Notes: generated by a model from the sequence alone, not told the origin. DNA of 48,076 nt from JBGSUE01 sp041753515 (GCA_041753515.1 JBGSUE010000007.1:1-48076); one strand, 5' to 3'. Positions 31,501 to 39,390 are shown, counted from the first letter of the stretch. Made by a program: numbers and translations.

Positions 31501-32430
31501 ATGTTTCGAAACACAGTAACAACTTCAGCACCCGGAAAACTCCTGTTATTTGGAGAACATGCAGTGGTGTACGGGAGGCCGTGTATTGTGACGGCAATAA
31601 ACCAACGGCTGTATGTAACGGCGGAATTATTGGACGAACCGGTGGTACGTATTGATGCGCCGGATATCAATATTCATTCGGAGACGCCACTTTCAGATCT
31701 TAGCAGCCAACAGTTTCTTGAATGTGCTGTTTTGAATATGAAAGCCACACATGGCGTACATATTACGACAAAGTCAGATTTTTTATCCACATATGGCTTT
31801 GGTTCCTCTTCCGCATCAGTGGTTGCACTTTTGAAAGCTCTTTCTCATAAGATCAATAATAATGATTTATTTTCACTTGCATACAAAACCATTCTGGAAG
31901 TGCAGGGGGTAGGGTCAGGGTTTGATGCAGCAGCTGCGGTGTATGGCGGGACATTAGTGTACACAAAAAATACACCGCCGGTTGAGTTGAAAGCATCTGG
32001 TATGCCGCTTATTGTAGGCTATAGCGGAGTCAAAGCCGATACGGCAACTATCGTAAAAGATGTAGCAATAAAGAAGGAGAAAGAACCGGAAAAAATAGGG
32101 AGGATTTTTGACGGTATTGCTGAGTATGTAAAGCAGGCTTCGGAAACTGTGTCGCAAGGCGACTGGAAACGCGCAGGCAGGATTATGGATTTTAATCATG
32201 AATATCTGCGCGATCTGGGGGTTTCCACACATAAGCTGGAAGATATGATTTCAGCCGCCAAAAAAGCAGGAGCGTGGGGGGCAAAACTTTCCGGTGCTGG
32301 AGGCGGCGACTGCATGATCGCCCTGGTGGCCGATGATAAAAGAAAAGCCGTAACTGACGCGATTGCAGAAGCAGGCGGGCAGATTATGGATGTTGAACCG
32401 AATGCGGAGGGAGTGAGAATCGAAAAATGA
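31501..32430 (+). CDS. mvk: Mevalonate kinase (GHMP family)
   Basis: Phosphorylates mevalonate at the 5 position in isoprenoid synthesis. GHMP motifs: SAPGKLLLFGEHAVVYG (motif 1), STYGFGSSSASVVALLKAL (motif 2, phosphate-binding loop) and KLSGAGGGDCMIAL (motif 3); the catalytic Asp is in VGSGFDAAAAVYGG. The 309-residue length fits archaeal/bacterial mevalonate kinases. The start at 31501 is chosen because motif 1 then begins at residue 9. The gene lies 7 bases after the SPOUT gene and before Nudix and decarboxylase genes. Confidence 0.94.
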   Translation: MFRNTVTTSAPGKLLLFGEHAVVYGRPCIVTAINQRLYVTAELLDEPVVRIDAPDINIHSETPLSDLSSQQFLECAVLNMKATHGVHITTKSDFLSTYGFGSSSASVVALLKALSHKINNNDLFSLAYKTILEVQGVGSGFDAAAAVYGGTLVYTKNTPPVELKASGMPLIVGYSGVKADTATIVKDVAIKKEKEPEKIGRIFDGIAEYVKQASETVSQGDWKRAGRIMDFNHEYLRDLGVSTHKLEDMISAAKKAGAWGAKLSGAGGGDCMIALVADDKRKAVTDAIAEAGGQIMDVEPNAEGVRIEK

Positions 32431-32436
32431 AAAAAG

Positions 32437-32502
32437 TCGTCATTCTGAGTGAAACGAAGAATCTCGTTTATGAATGGATTCTTCACTTCGTTCAGAATGA
32501 CA
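32437..32502. repeat. Palindromic repeat family A, copy 9
   Basis: CATTCTGAGTGAAACGAAG...CTTCACTTCGTTCAGAATGACA between mvk and the Nudix gene, ending 7 bases before its ATG. Confidence 0.88.
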
Positions 32503-32509
32503 TAGTATT

Positions 32510-33001
32510 ATGATTACCACAGACGATCAACAGGAAATGTTTGTTGTTGTCGATGAGAATGATACTATTTTGGAATATCGGTCGAGGTATGACTGTCATC
32601 ACGATAAAACATTGATTCATAGAACAATCGGGGTTTTGATTTATAATGATAAAGGACAGATTCTTTTGCAGAAACGAAGCATGACGAAGGATCTTGATCC
32701 CGGTAAGTGGGGTATAAGTGTAGGTGGACATGTGACGAAAGGACAGACGTATGAAGAGGCGGCTGCAAGGGAAATGGAAGAAGAATTAGGAATTCATGCG
32801 AAATTGACGCCAATAAAAAAATGGATTATGCGCTCCGGACATGAATCGGAAATGGGAATGCTTTATACAGCTCACCATAATGGGCCATTCACATATAATA
32901 TGAAAGAAATTGACCGCGTTGAATTTTTTGATATTTATAACTTGCCGGAAAATCTGTCTCACTGTACTAAGCTCACATTGAAGGAGGTTGGAATACTATG
33001 A
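32510..33001 (+). CDS. Nudix hydrolase, isopentenyl-diphosphate-isomerase-like
   Basis: A 163-residue Nudix protein of the YfcD/type-1 isomerase group: KTLIHRTIGVLIYNDKG, QKRSMTKDLDPGKWGISVGGHV and the box ending AAREMEEELGI. The first Glu of the box (GX5E) is Gln here (GHVTKGQ). The catalytic Cys of type-1 isomerase (NTCCSHP region) is absent. Position between mevalonate kinase and the decarboxylase makes a role in isopentenyl-diphosphate metabolism plausible but unproven. Its stop overlaps the next start (ATGA at 32998-33001), with AAGGAGG before it. Confidence 0.85.
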   Translation: MITTDDQQEMFVVVDENDTILEYRSRYDCHHDKTLIHRTIGVLIYNDKGQILLQKRSMTKDLDPGKWGISVGGHVTKGQTYEEAAAREMEEELGIHAKLTPIKKWIMRSGHESEMGMLYTAHHNGPFTYNMKEIDRVEFFDIYNLPENLSHCTKLTLKEVGIL

Positions 33002-33936
33002 AAGCGACAGCCATTGCTCCATCTAATATTGCATTCATCAAATACTGGGGAAAGAAGGATGAAAAACTCCGTCTGCCGGAAAACGGGAGTATATCTATGA
33101 ATTTATCCGGACTATCTACAACCTGTACGGTAGAATTCAACAGGGATGGAGAGAAAGATGAAATTGATCATGAGCGTATCAAACTACACATAGATCGAGT
33201 AAGAAAACTTGCCGGCATGAAGGATCATGCACGCGTTGACACACGCAGTAATTTTCCCCATTCAACAGGACTTTCAGCTTCGGCATCAGTTTTTGCCGCG
33301 CTTACTCTTGCTGCTACAAAGGCAGCAGGATTAGATCTCTCAGAAAAAGAATTGTCGATACTAGCCCGGCAAGGGTCGGGGAGTGCATGCCGTTCCATCC
33401 CTGACGGGTTTGCGGAATGGCTGGACGGCAATACGTCTGATACGTCCTACGCAGTTTCCATCTATCCGCCACAATATTGGGATCTTGTCGATATTGTCGC
33501 GGTAGTAACCCACACAAAGAAACGTGTGTCAACGTCAGAGGGCATGAAAGGGTTGAAAAAAAGTCCGTTTCACAAAACAAGATTATCCGGTATGCAGGAG
33601 AAAATAGTATCGGTAAAAGATGCCCTCGCACGCCGCGATTTTGAACTGTTGGGGATTATTTCCGAAGCCGAGGCTCTTGAGATGCATGCCGTCATGATTA
33701 CCCAGCAGCCGGCACTGTTGTATTGGACTCCCGGGACACTGGAGCTCATGAAGGCTGTTCATGTATGGAGATCGGAAGGTCTGCCATGTTTTTTCACAAT
33801 AAATACCGGCCAGAACATCCACATTCTAACGCTTCCTGAGTATGTAAAAAAGCTTGAGAAAAATATCCAAGAAACGGGTTTGGCTGAAAAGATTATTGTC
33901 AATCATCCGGCAAAAGGCGCACAAATACTTTCATGA
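32998..33936 (+). CDS. mvaD: Diphosphomevalonate/phosphomevalonate decarboxylase
   Basis: Makes isopentenyl (di)phosphate by ATP-dependent decarboxylation. APSNIAFIKYWGKKDEKLRLPENGSISMNLSG (in parts: NIAFIKYWGK) and HSTGLSASASVFAAL and GSGSACRSIPDGFAEW are the family landmarks. The C-terminal signature is FFTINTGQNIHIL where classical enzymes have FDAGPN: Asn269 stands in the place of the catalytic Asp. AAGGAGG precedes the ATG, which overlaps the Nudix stop. No separate phosphomevalonate kinase is present here, so a phosphomevalonate-decarboxylase route is possible. Confidence 0.9.
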   Translation: MKATAIAPSNIAFIKYWGKKDEKLRLPENGSISMNLSGLSTTCTVEFNRDGEKDEIDHERIKLHIDRVRKLAGMKDHARVDTRSNFPHSTGLSASASVFAALTLAATKAAGLDLSEKELSILARQGSGSACRSIPDGFAEWLDGNTSDTSYAVSIYPPQYWDLVDIVAVVTHTKKRVSTSEGMKGLKKSPFHKTRLSGMQEKIVSVKDALARRDFELLGIISEAEALEMHAVMITQQPALLYWTPGTLELMKAVHVWRSEGLPCFFTINTGQNIHILTLPEYVKKLEKNIQETGLAEKIIVNHPAKGAQILS

Positions 33937-34592
33937 AAAAAAATCTTCTATTCCTGACTGTCTTGTCCTTCTTATGCTTTTTATCCTTCTTTTTCTTCTC
34001 CCGATACGTACGAAACAGGGTGTTGAAAGACTTCGATTTTGCCGCAACAGTGAAGATCCAGGAAAAAATAGATACATCGTCCCGTCTGCGCACGGCTGCA
34101 TTCATCGCCAATATCATGGAAGGATCCACGTTTCTGGCAAGCCCTGAGGTGTCGGTCATCGCTGTACTTCTGATCACCGGATTTGCTTTCCGAAAGCTCA
34201 AATGGCGTGCATTCGCCATACCGATTTTATTTGCACTTCTGGTGGCAGGGGAAGTCTACGGCAAGACGGTGGTCGAACATCCGTCCCCTCCGTTTTCCTT
34301 CATCAAAAATCCACATACCATGTTTCCACCCGAATACATCAACGACCAGTATTCGTACCCATCCGGCCACGCGGCAAGAGCCATATTTATCGCTTTGGTT
34401 ATTGGTTCGGGGTTCGTGGTTCGTGGAAAAAAGAAAATTATTGTGTGGAGTTTATTGGGAGTATATGTTGGTTTAGTAAGCGTCTCGCGAATTTACCTCG
34501 GCCATCACTGGATGAGTGATGTGATTGGGGGATGGTTATTGGGAAGCGGATTAGGTGTATTGACTGCTGTAGGAAAGCCCCGTATAATGTGA
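33933..34592 (+). CDS. PAP2-family membrane phosphatase, 219 aa
   Basis: Motifs: KTVVEHPSPP (variant of the first motif), YPSGHAARA and SRIYLGHHWMSDVIGG. About six membrane segments, the first at residues 4-22. It overlaps mvaD by ATGA (33933-33936), so it is the last gene of the mevalonate operon; dephosphorylation of a polyprenyl pyrophosphate would link isoprenoid supply to the envelope. The stretch SGFVVRGKKK is encoded by GGTTCGTGGTTCGTGG-type repeat DNA (about 34398-34425). A rho-independent terminator follows. Confidence 0.85.
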   Translation: MKKNLLFLTVLSFLCFLSFFFFSRYVRNRVLKDFDFAATVKIQEKIDTSSRLRTAAFIANIMEGSTFLASPEVSVIAVLLITGFAFRKLKWRAFAIPILFALLVAGEVYGKTVVEHPSPPFSFIKNPHTMFPPEYINDQYSYPSGHAARAIFIALVIGSGFVVRGKKKIIVWSLLGVYVGLVSVSRIYLGHHWMSDVIGGWLLGSGLGVLTAVGKPRIM

Positions 34593-34641
34593 GAACAATG
34601 AGTGATTAAAGAGTCTGACCATTGCTGATTGGGAACAAGTC

Positions 34642-34664
34642 CCCGACCGCTGGTCGGGTTTTTT
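34642..34664 (+). terminator. Rho-independent terminator of the mevalonate operon
   Basis: CCCGACC-GCT-GGTCGGG followed by TTTTTT, 50 bases after the PAP2 stop. Confidence 0.9.
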
Positions 34665-34679
34665 AGGCTCATTAGACCT

Positions 34680-34711
34680 TTGACAATCGAATGGTGATAG
34701 GAATTTATAAA
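34680..34711 (+). promoter_or_regulatory. Promoter of the 16S rRNA gene
   Basis: TTGACA at 34680-34685 and TTTATA/TATAAA at 34704-34711, spacing 18-20, about 30 bases before the mature 5' end. GTAAGA/TCTTAC at 34716-34735 can form a small stem. Confidence 0.65.
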
Positions 34712-34746
34712 GGCAGTAAGATTTTATAGTCTTACGTCTTTCTTTT

Positions 34747-34787
<41 letters not shown>

Positions 34788-35532
34788 TTTAAGCATGCAA
34801 GTCGAACGGAGAGTAGCCGCAAGGTTACAATTAGTGGCGGACGGGTGAGTACAAGCAAGGAACGTACCCCAAAGTATCGCATAGCTCGTCGAAAGACGGG
34901 GTAATTCGGTATGTGGATGCAAATCTAAAGGGACTAACCTCCCGCTTTGGGAGCGGCCTTGTGCCTATCAGCTTGTTGGCGGTGTAAATGACCACCAAGG
35001 CTATGACGGGTAGGGGGCGTGAGAGCGCGACCCCCCACAATGGCACTGAGACACGGGCCATACATCTACGGATGGCAGCAACTGGGAATATTCGGCAATG
35101 GACGAAAGTCTGACCGAGCGACGCCGCGTGTGGGATGAAGCCTCTTGGGGTGTAAACCACTTTTGATTAATCGTCGAGATTAGTAGAATAAGCACCTACA
35201 AACTACGTGCCAGCAGTCGCGGTAATACGTAGGGTGCAAGCGTTATCCGGATTCATTGGGCGTAAAGAGTCGTGTAGGCGGTGTGTCGCATCGTGCCTGA
35301 AAGCCCGAGGCTTAACCTCGGCGTTGGGTACGAGATGGATACACTTGAGGAGGGTAGAGGAAAGGGGAACTCGCAGTGAAGCAGTGAAATGCGTTGATAT
35401 TGCGAGGAACACCGAAGGCGAAGGCACCTTTCTGGGCCCTATCTGACGCTGAGACACGAAAGCCGGGGGAGCGAAGCAGATTAGAGACCTGCGTAGTCCC
35501 GGCCCTAAACGCATGTCTGCTAGATGCCCCGA

Positions 35533-35648
35533 CTCAAAGCGCAGACGCTTTGAGCAAATTTCAAATCACAAATCACAATTTTCAAACAAATATATTGGGA
35601 TTTGATTATTGAGTTTTGAGATTTCTCAAAATGCTTCCGCATTTTGAG
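35533..35648 (+). other. Insertion in 16S helix 26
   Basis: Starts with hairpin CTCAAAGCG-CAGA-CGCTTTGAG (35533-35554), continues with AAATCACAAATCACAA-type repeat and an AT-rich centre, and ends with hairpin CTCAAAATGC-TTCC-GCATTTTGAG (35625-35648). The flanks GCCCCGACTC and GAGTTGGGGT pair as an extended helix 26. Confidence 0.8.
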
Positions 35649-35708
35649 TTGGGGTGTCGTAAGCTAACGCGTTAAGCAGACCGCCTGGGGAGTACGATCG
35701 CAAGATTA

Positions 35709-35740
<32 letters not shown>

Positions 35741-35854
35741 CCGGTGGAGCGTGTGGTTCAATTCGAGACAAAGCGAAAAACCTTACCAGGTCTTGACATG
35801 ATACCGTTTACTCTGGCAGAAACGTCGGAGGATCCGCAAGGATGGTACCACAGC

Positions 35855-35885
<31 letters not shown>

Positions 35886-35952
35886 GGGTGTTCCCTTAAG
35901 TGGGACAACGAGCGCAACCCGTGTCCAATGTTATATATGTCATTGGAGACCG

Positions 35953-36023
35953 CCCTCAAAATGTGCGTAATCCGGACAGGATTACTCAGAATGGCATGTG
36001 CCATTCTGCGCACATTTTGAGGG
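35953..36023 (+). other. Expanded helix 40 of 16S, three-way junction
   Basis: A perfect 15-base-pair stem CCCTCAAAATGTGCG/CGCACATTTTGAGGG encloses two hairpins, TAATCC/GGATTA (35968-35984) and CAGAATGGCA-TG-TGCCATTCTG (35987-36008). E. coli has only a short hairpin here. Confidence 0.8.
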
Positions 36024-36391
36024 AGGAAGGAACGGACGACGTCAAGTCAGCACGGCGCTTATGACCTGGGTTACACACACCCTACAATGGCGAATAACAA
36101 TGGGACGCAAACCGGCAACGGCAAGCAAATCCCTCTTAAATTTCGCCTCAGTTCAGATTGAGGGCTGCAACCCGCCCTCATGAAGTCGGAATCGGTAGTA
36201 ATCGCGGATCAGCAGGTCGCGGTGAATACGTTCTCGGGTCTTGTACACACCGCCCGTCAAGCCAACAAAGTTGTGGGCGGCCGAAGAACCCCGCCTCTGG
36301 TGGGGAGCTAAGCCGAACTCAGCGATGGGGACTAAGTCGTAACAAGGTATCCCTAGCCGAAGCTGGGGATGGATCACCTCCTTTCTATATA

Positions 36392-36531
36392 AAAAACTAT
36401 CTTCGATCAAGAACTAGTCCATATTGGATTAGGGTCTTTGATAGTTTTTCTCTCAATACCCTAAGTCTGAAACTTTACATGCAATCGCGACAGATCAATC
36501 TGAGTGAGCGCATGCAGGGTCGCAAGACCCT
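36392..36531 (+). other. 16S 3' flank with two hairpins
   Basis: AAAAACTATC (36392-36401) pairs with GATAGTTTTT (36440-36449), perhaps a processing or terminator stem. AGGGTC-GCAA-GACCCT at 36516-36531 is a GNRA-loop hairpin. No 23S rRNA or tRNA is present in 36385-36628. Confidence 0.55.
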
Positions 36532-36570
36532 ATCACCATCCGGTTGTCAAAAATATTTGTTTAGTTTATA

Positions 36571-36636
36571 AAGTTCATAAAGGAAAAAGTTATAAAGGTA
36601 TATGTATACTTTACGAACTTAGTACTTTATGAACTT
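36571..36636 (+). repeat. Four-copy palindromic array ending in a start codon region
   Basis: AAGTTCATAAAG (36571-36582) and AAGTTATAAAG (36587-36597) are followed by the inverted CTTTACGAACTT (36609-36620) and CTTTATGAACTT (36625-36636). The ATG of the next gene (36629) lies inside the last copy. Confidence 0.8.
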
Positions 36637-38149
36637 AGTACTTAAAAAAATATTTAATCCTTCGTTGTTCCTTTTTCTCTTTGCTTTAGTACTTCGCACT
36701 TGGAATTTGGAATTTCTTCCCAATGGATTCCATGTAGACGAACTCGATGCGGGGTATATTGGAAGATACATATTTCTTCATGGCGGGAAAGACGTGTACG
36801 GAAATTTTTTGCCTCTTGTCTTTGATAAGTTTGGAGATTTTCGTCCAACCGGCATTTTCTATTTATCAGGATTATCTTCATTTCTTTTTGGAGTCAATGA
36901 ATTTGCCGTCAGACTTCCGACTGCATTTTTTGGTGCCCTGACCGTGCCTGCGCTCATGTATTTTGTGTATGGGATCACAAAAAACAAGAAAGTTGCATAC
37001 TGGAGCGGGGTCACTCTTGCCGTGTTGCCCTGGCATATCGTCCTGTCGCGGGCAACCAGCGAAGCTGTCAACGGACTGTTATTCATGATTCTCGGCCTGG
37101 GATTATTCGTTCGGAAAAAATATATTTCAGGGTTTCTTGCGTTGTTGCTCACGTATTGTTTCTATCACTCGTTCCGTATTGTTGTGCCTTTGGTTCTGTT
37201 ATCTTTCGTGAAATCACACGGAAAAACTTCCTTGGTTTATGCTGGAATTTTATTTACTCTTACTGCGTTTTTAGCTTTGGGTTCGGGTAAAGGAAGGCTG
37301 GCGCAGGTGGCATTCTGGAACAACCCGATACTTCCAAACACATTTGATCTTTTTATCAACGGTGACGGGCCGAATAATGTTGCGGTTGCCCGCACATTTC
37401 ATAATAAACTCGTTATATACGGCCGGGAGTTTCTGACGCAGTATTCAAGCTATTTTTCACCGGAATTTTTATTTATCCGGGGTGGGTTTCCCGATCGCTA
37501 TGTTGTGCCGGCACAGGGAGTGCTTCTTGTTATTATGAGTATTGGTGTGTTGGGTTTTATGCAGTTTTCCAGGTTTCCTGTATTCCTTGCGTTGCTTTTT
37601 GCGTCAGTATTGCCAGCGGCTCTCACATACGAAGATGCCCCAAATGTTCACCGTGCCATCATCATGATTTTGCCGTTATCAATACTTATCGGTTTAGGTT
37701 TGTCCCGCCTGAAAAATACACATCTTGCGCTCATAAGTCTTTTCATTCTTGTGGAAACCGTGTACTTCTGGCATCAGTATTCATACCACAGTGCCCAGTA
37801 CCGGCCTTTGTACAGGCAGGATGGCGTGAAAGAAATGATCCGGTATGTCATCGATCACCAGTTGGAATATGACCGTGTTGTTATTCCCGAGGCAGGGGAA
37901 CATGCGCTGTATTATGCCTTTTATTCGGATTCATTTGATGTGCCGTTTTCATATGGGTTGAAAACAGACAGGATCGGCAATGTAGAATTTGCTCAATCCG
38001 GATGTCCGTCTGCCCACTATCAGGGAGCCGGAAATATACTTTTTGTAGATGAGGACGGATGCCGCGACGCCAAAGGGGTCATTCTGACGGAAATTTTCAG
38101 AAAAGACAGTACAAAAGCATACACGATTCGGGAAGTTTCAAATCTTTGA
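36629..38149 (+). CDS. Membrane glycosyltransferase, GT39/GT83 (PMT_2)-like, 506 aa
   Basis: About ten to twelve membrane segments with the N-terminal outer-loop motif NGFHVDELDAGYIGRYI (catalytic Asp-Glu of the GT-C fold) and VRLPTAFFGALTVPALMYF. Enzymes of this class move a sugar from a polyprenyl phosphate to an acceptor outside the membrane. The last 130 residues form an extracytoplasmic domain. The start at 36629 lies within a palindromic array. The TGA stop overlaps by one base the 3' end of tRNA-Cys on the other strand. Confidence 0.85.
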   Translation: MNLVLKKIFNPSLFLFLFALVLRTWNLEFLPNGFHVDELDAGYIGRYIFLHGGKDVYGNFLPLVFDKFGDFRPTGIFYLSGLSSFLFGVNEFAVRLPTAFFGALTVPALMYFVYGITKNKKVAYWSGVTLAVLPWHIVLSRATSEAVNGLLFMILGLGLFVRKKYISGFLALLLTYCFYHSFRIVVPLVLLSFVKSHGKTSLVYAGILFTLTAFLALGSGKGRLAQVAFWNNPILPNTFDLFINGDGPNNVAVARTFHNKLVIYGREFLTQYSSYFSPEFLFIRGGFPDRYVVPAQGVLLVIMSIGVLGFMQFSRFPVFLALLFASVLPAALTYEDAPNVHRAIIMILPLSILIGLGLSRLKNTHLALISLFILVETVYFWHQYSYHSAQYRPLYRQDGVKEMIRYVIDHQLEYDRVVIPEAGEHALYYAFYSDSFDVPFSYGLKTDRIGNVEFAQSGCPSAHYQGAGNILFVDEDGCRDAKGVILTEIFRKDSTKAYTIREVSNL

Positions 38150-38220
38150 GGCGCGTGAGGGAATCGAACCCTCGCATCGAGGTTTTGCAGACCCCAGCGT
38201 TTCCACTTCGCCAACGCGCC
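38149..38220 (-). tRNA. tRNA-Cys (GCA anticodon)
   Basis: Acceptor GGCGCGT/ACGCGCC, anticodon arm GGGGT-CTGCAAA-ACCTC with anticodon GCA, T loop TTCGATT, discriminator U as expected for Cys. No encoded CCA. It overlaps the convergent gene's stop by one base. Confidence 0.95.
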
Positions 38221-38249
38221 ACGTCATACGTGGCTGGGACGTATGACGT
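38221..38249. repeat. Nested palindrome upstream of tRNA-Cys
   Basis: ACGTCATACGT (38221-38231) and ACGTATGACGT (38239-38249) are perfectly complementary. Extended flanks also allow two alternative hairpins: GGGACG/CGTCCC and CCACG/CGTGG. Confidence 0.75.
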
Positions 38250-38261
38250 CCCGCCAGTGAT

Positions 38262-38789
38262 CTATTTTACCATTTTTGAGAGGATAATCTCCAGTACCTC
38301 TTCCGGGGTTTTTATATCCGTATCAATAACCAGGTTGTAGTACTGAGGGTCGAAAAAGTCGAACGGGTACATGGTGTGCATTTTTTCGATCCAGGCATCC
38401 TCTTTTTTCAGAAGCTTCTTCCGTTGGGTTTCCACGTCCGTGCCTTCACGGTATGCGGCCCGTTTGAGGCGGGTTTCATCAGAGGCGGTTAATAAGACTT
38501 TCAGTGTATTGGGAAGCAGTTCACGAATCTTGCCGAAAACCCGTGCATCGATGATCACATGATCGGTGGCTCTCAACAAGGCGTCGACCCGTGTATCAAA
38601 ATCCTGGCTAATTTGTGCACTGACCGCATCAATATCCTCCGGTTTTTTCAGTCCGTGGCGATACAGATAACTGCGCAGAAATTCGGATATAGAAAACACC
38701 GGCCAGTTTAACGCCTTTTGAAGGTCCCAAAACAGGGTTGATTTTCCTGTTGCCCTTTTCCCGCAAAGTATGATTTTGGTCATTTCCAT
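38262..38789 (-). CDS. Cytidylate-kinase-like P-loop kinase, 175 aa
   Basis: Walker A GKRATGKST at residues about 10-18 and a short NMP-kinase-type fold (VFSISEFLR, DHVIIDARVFGKI, KRAAYREGTDVETQRKKLLKKED as a lid with RxxxR-like Arg) resemble archaeal-type cytidylate kinase or (d)CMP kinase-like proteins. It probably phosphorylates a nucleotide, but the substrate is not certain. Two ATGs lie at 38789 and 38783. A TTATAC box ends 9 bases before the first; on the plus strand the same bases read TATAAT toward the Nudix gene. Confidence 0.8.
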   Translation of the reverse strand: MEMTKIILCGKRATGKSTLFWDLQKALNWPVFSISEFLRSYLYRHGLKKPEDIDAVSAQISQDFDTRVDALLRATDHVIIDARVFGKIRELLPNTLKVLLTASDETRLKRAAYREGTDVETQRKKLLKKEDAWIEKMHTMYPFDFFDPQYYNLVIDTDIKTPEEVLEIILSKMVK

Positions 38790-38799
38790 AGTATTTTGG

Positions 38800-38805
38800 T
38801 ATAAT
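38800..38805 (+). promoter_or_regulatory. Bidirectional -10 region (Nudix and kinase genes)
   Basis: TATAAT on the plus strand, 29 bases before the Nudix ATG; on the minus strand the overlapping TTATAC is 9 bases from the kinase ATG. Confidence 0.45.
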
Positions 38806-38834
38806 TTCCATTATTATAGCGTATTTTTCGCCAT

Positions 38835-39356
38835 ATGAGTGAAACAGCACCGGATTTATTATCAGTCAGTAATGTTGTGAATGTGAGTGTGGCTGTCGTT
38901 GCCAAGAAACAGAATAAATTTCTTCTCGTTCGCGAAAAACTTCCTGACAGAAAAAATTGGCTCTGGAATTTCCCATCCGGAAAAGTCAGATACGGTGAAT
39001 CAATTTTTGGAGCGGTAAAAAGAGAGATGATGGAGGAGACAGGGGTGGAGGTTCCCCTTATTGCCCTGATCAGTTCCTATTATTACATTACATCCGGCAA
39101 TTCAGAAGATAAAAAGCTTGACAGGACAACGATACGGTTTAATTTTCTGGCAAACGGCAACGGTATACCTGATTTACTGCATCCGAAAGAAAACAATACA
39201 GAAGCATGGTGGAAAACACGAGATCAGTTAGAAGAGATGATGGTAAGCCGCCATATGCGCAATTGGATTGCTGTGAAGCTTGCAAAAGAAGCACTGGGAG
39301 GAATTGCATATCCGCTTGAATTGCTGGTTGATGGGAAGCCACTTGATGTGCAATGA
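38835..39356 (+). CDS. Nudix hydrolase, 173 aa
   Basis: A complete Nudix box: GKVRYGESIFGAVKREMMEETGVE (GX5EX7REUXEEXGU), residues about 49-72 in the usual N-terminal half. It hydrolyses a nucleoside diphosphate linked to another moiety; the substrate is not predictable. No neighbour links it to a pathway. The C-terminal 60 residues (EAWWKTRDQLEEMMVSRHMRNW) are helical and typical. Confidence 0.93.
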   Translation: MSETAPDLLSVSNVVNVSVAVVAKKQNKFLLVREKLPDRKNWLWNFPSGKVRYGESIFGAVKREMMEETGVEVPLIALISSYYYITSGNSEDKKLDRTTIRFNFLANGNGIPDLLHPKENNTEAWWKTRDQLEEMMVSRHMRNWIAVKLAKEALGGIAYPLELLVDGKPLDVQ

Positions 39357-39384
39357 ATCTCTACCGGTATTACATTCACTGTGC

Positions 39385-39390
39385 TACAAT
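39385..39390 (+). promoter_or_regulatory. -10 box of tRNA-Ile
   Basis: TACAAT, 17 bases before the tRNA 5' end; no good -35. Confidence 0.4.
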
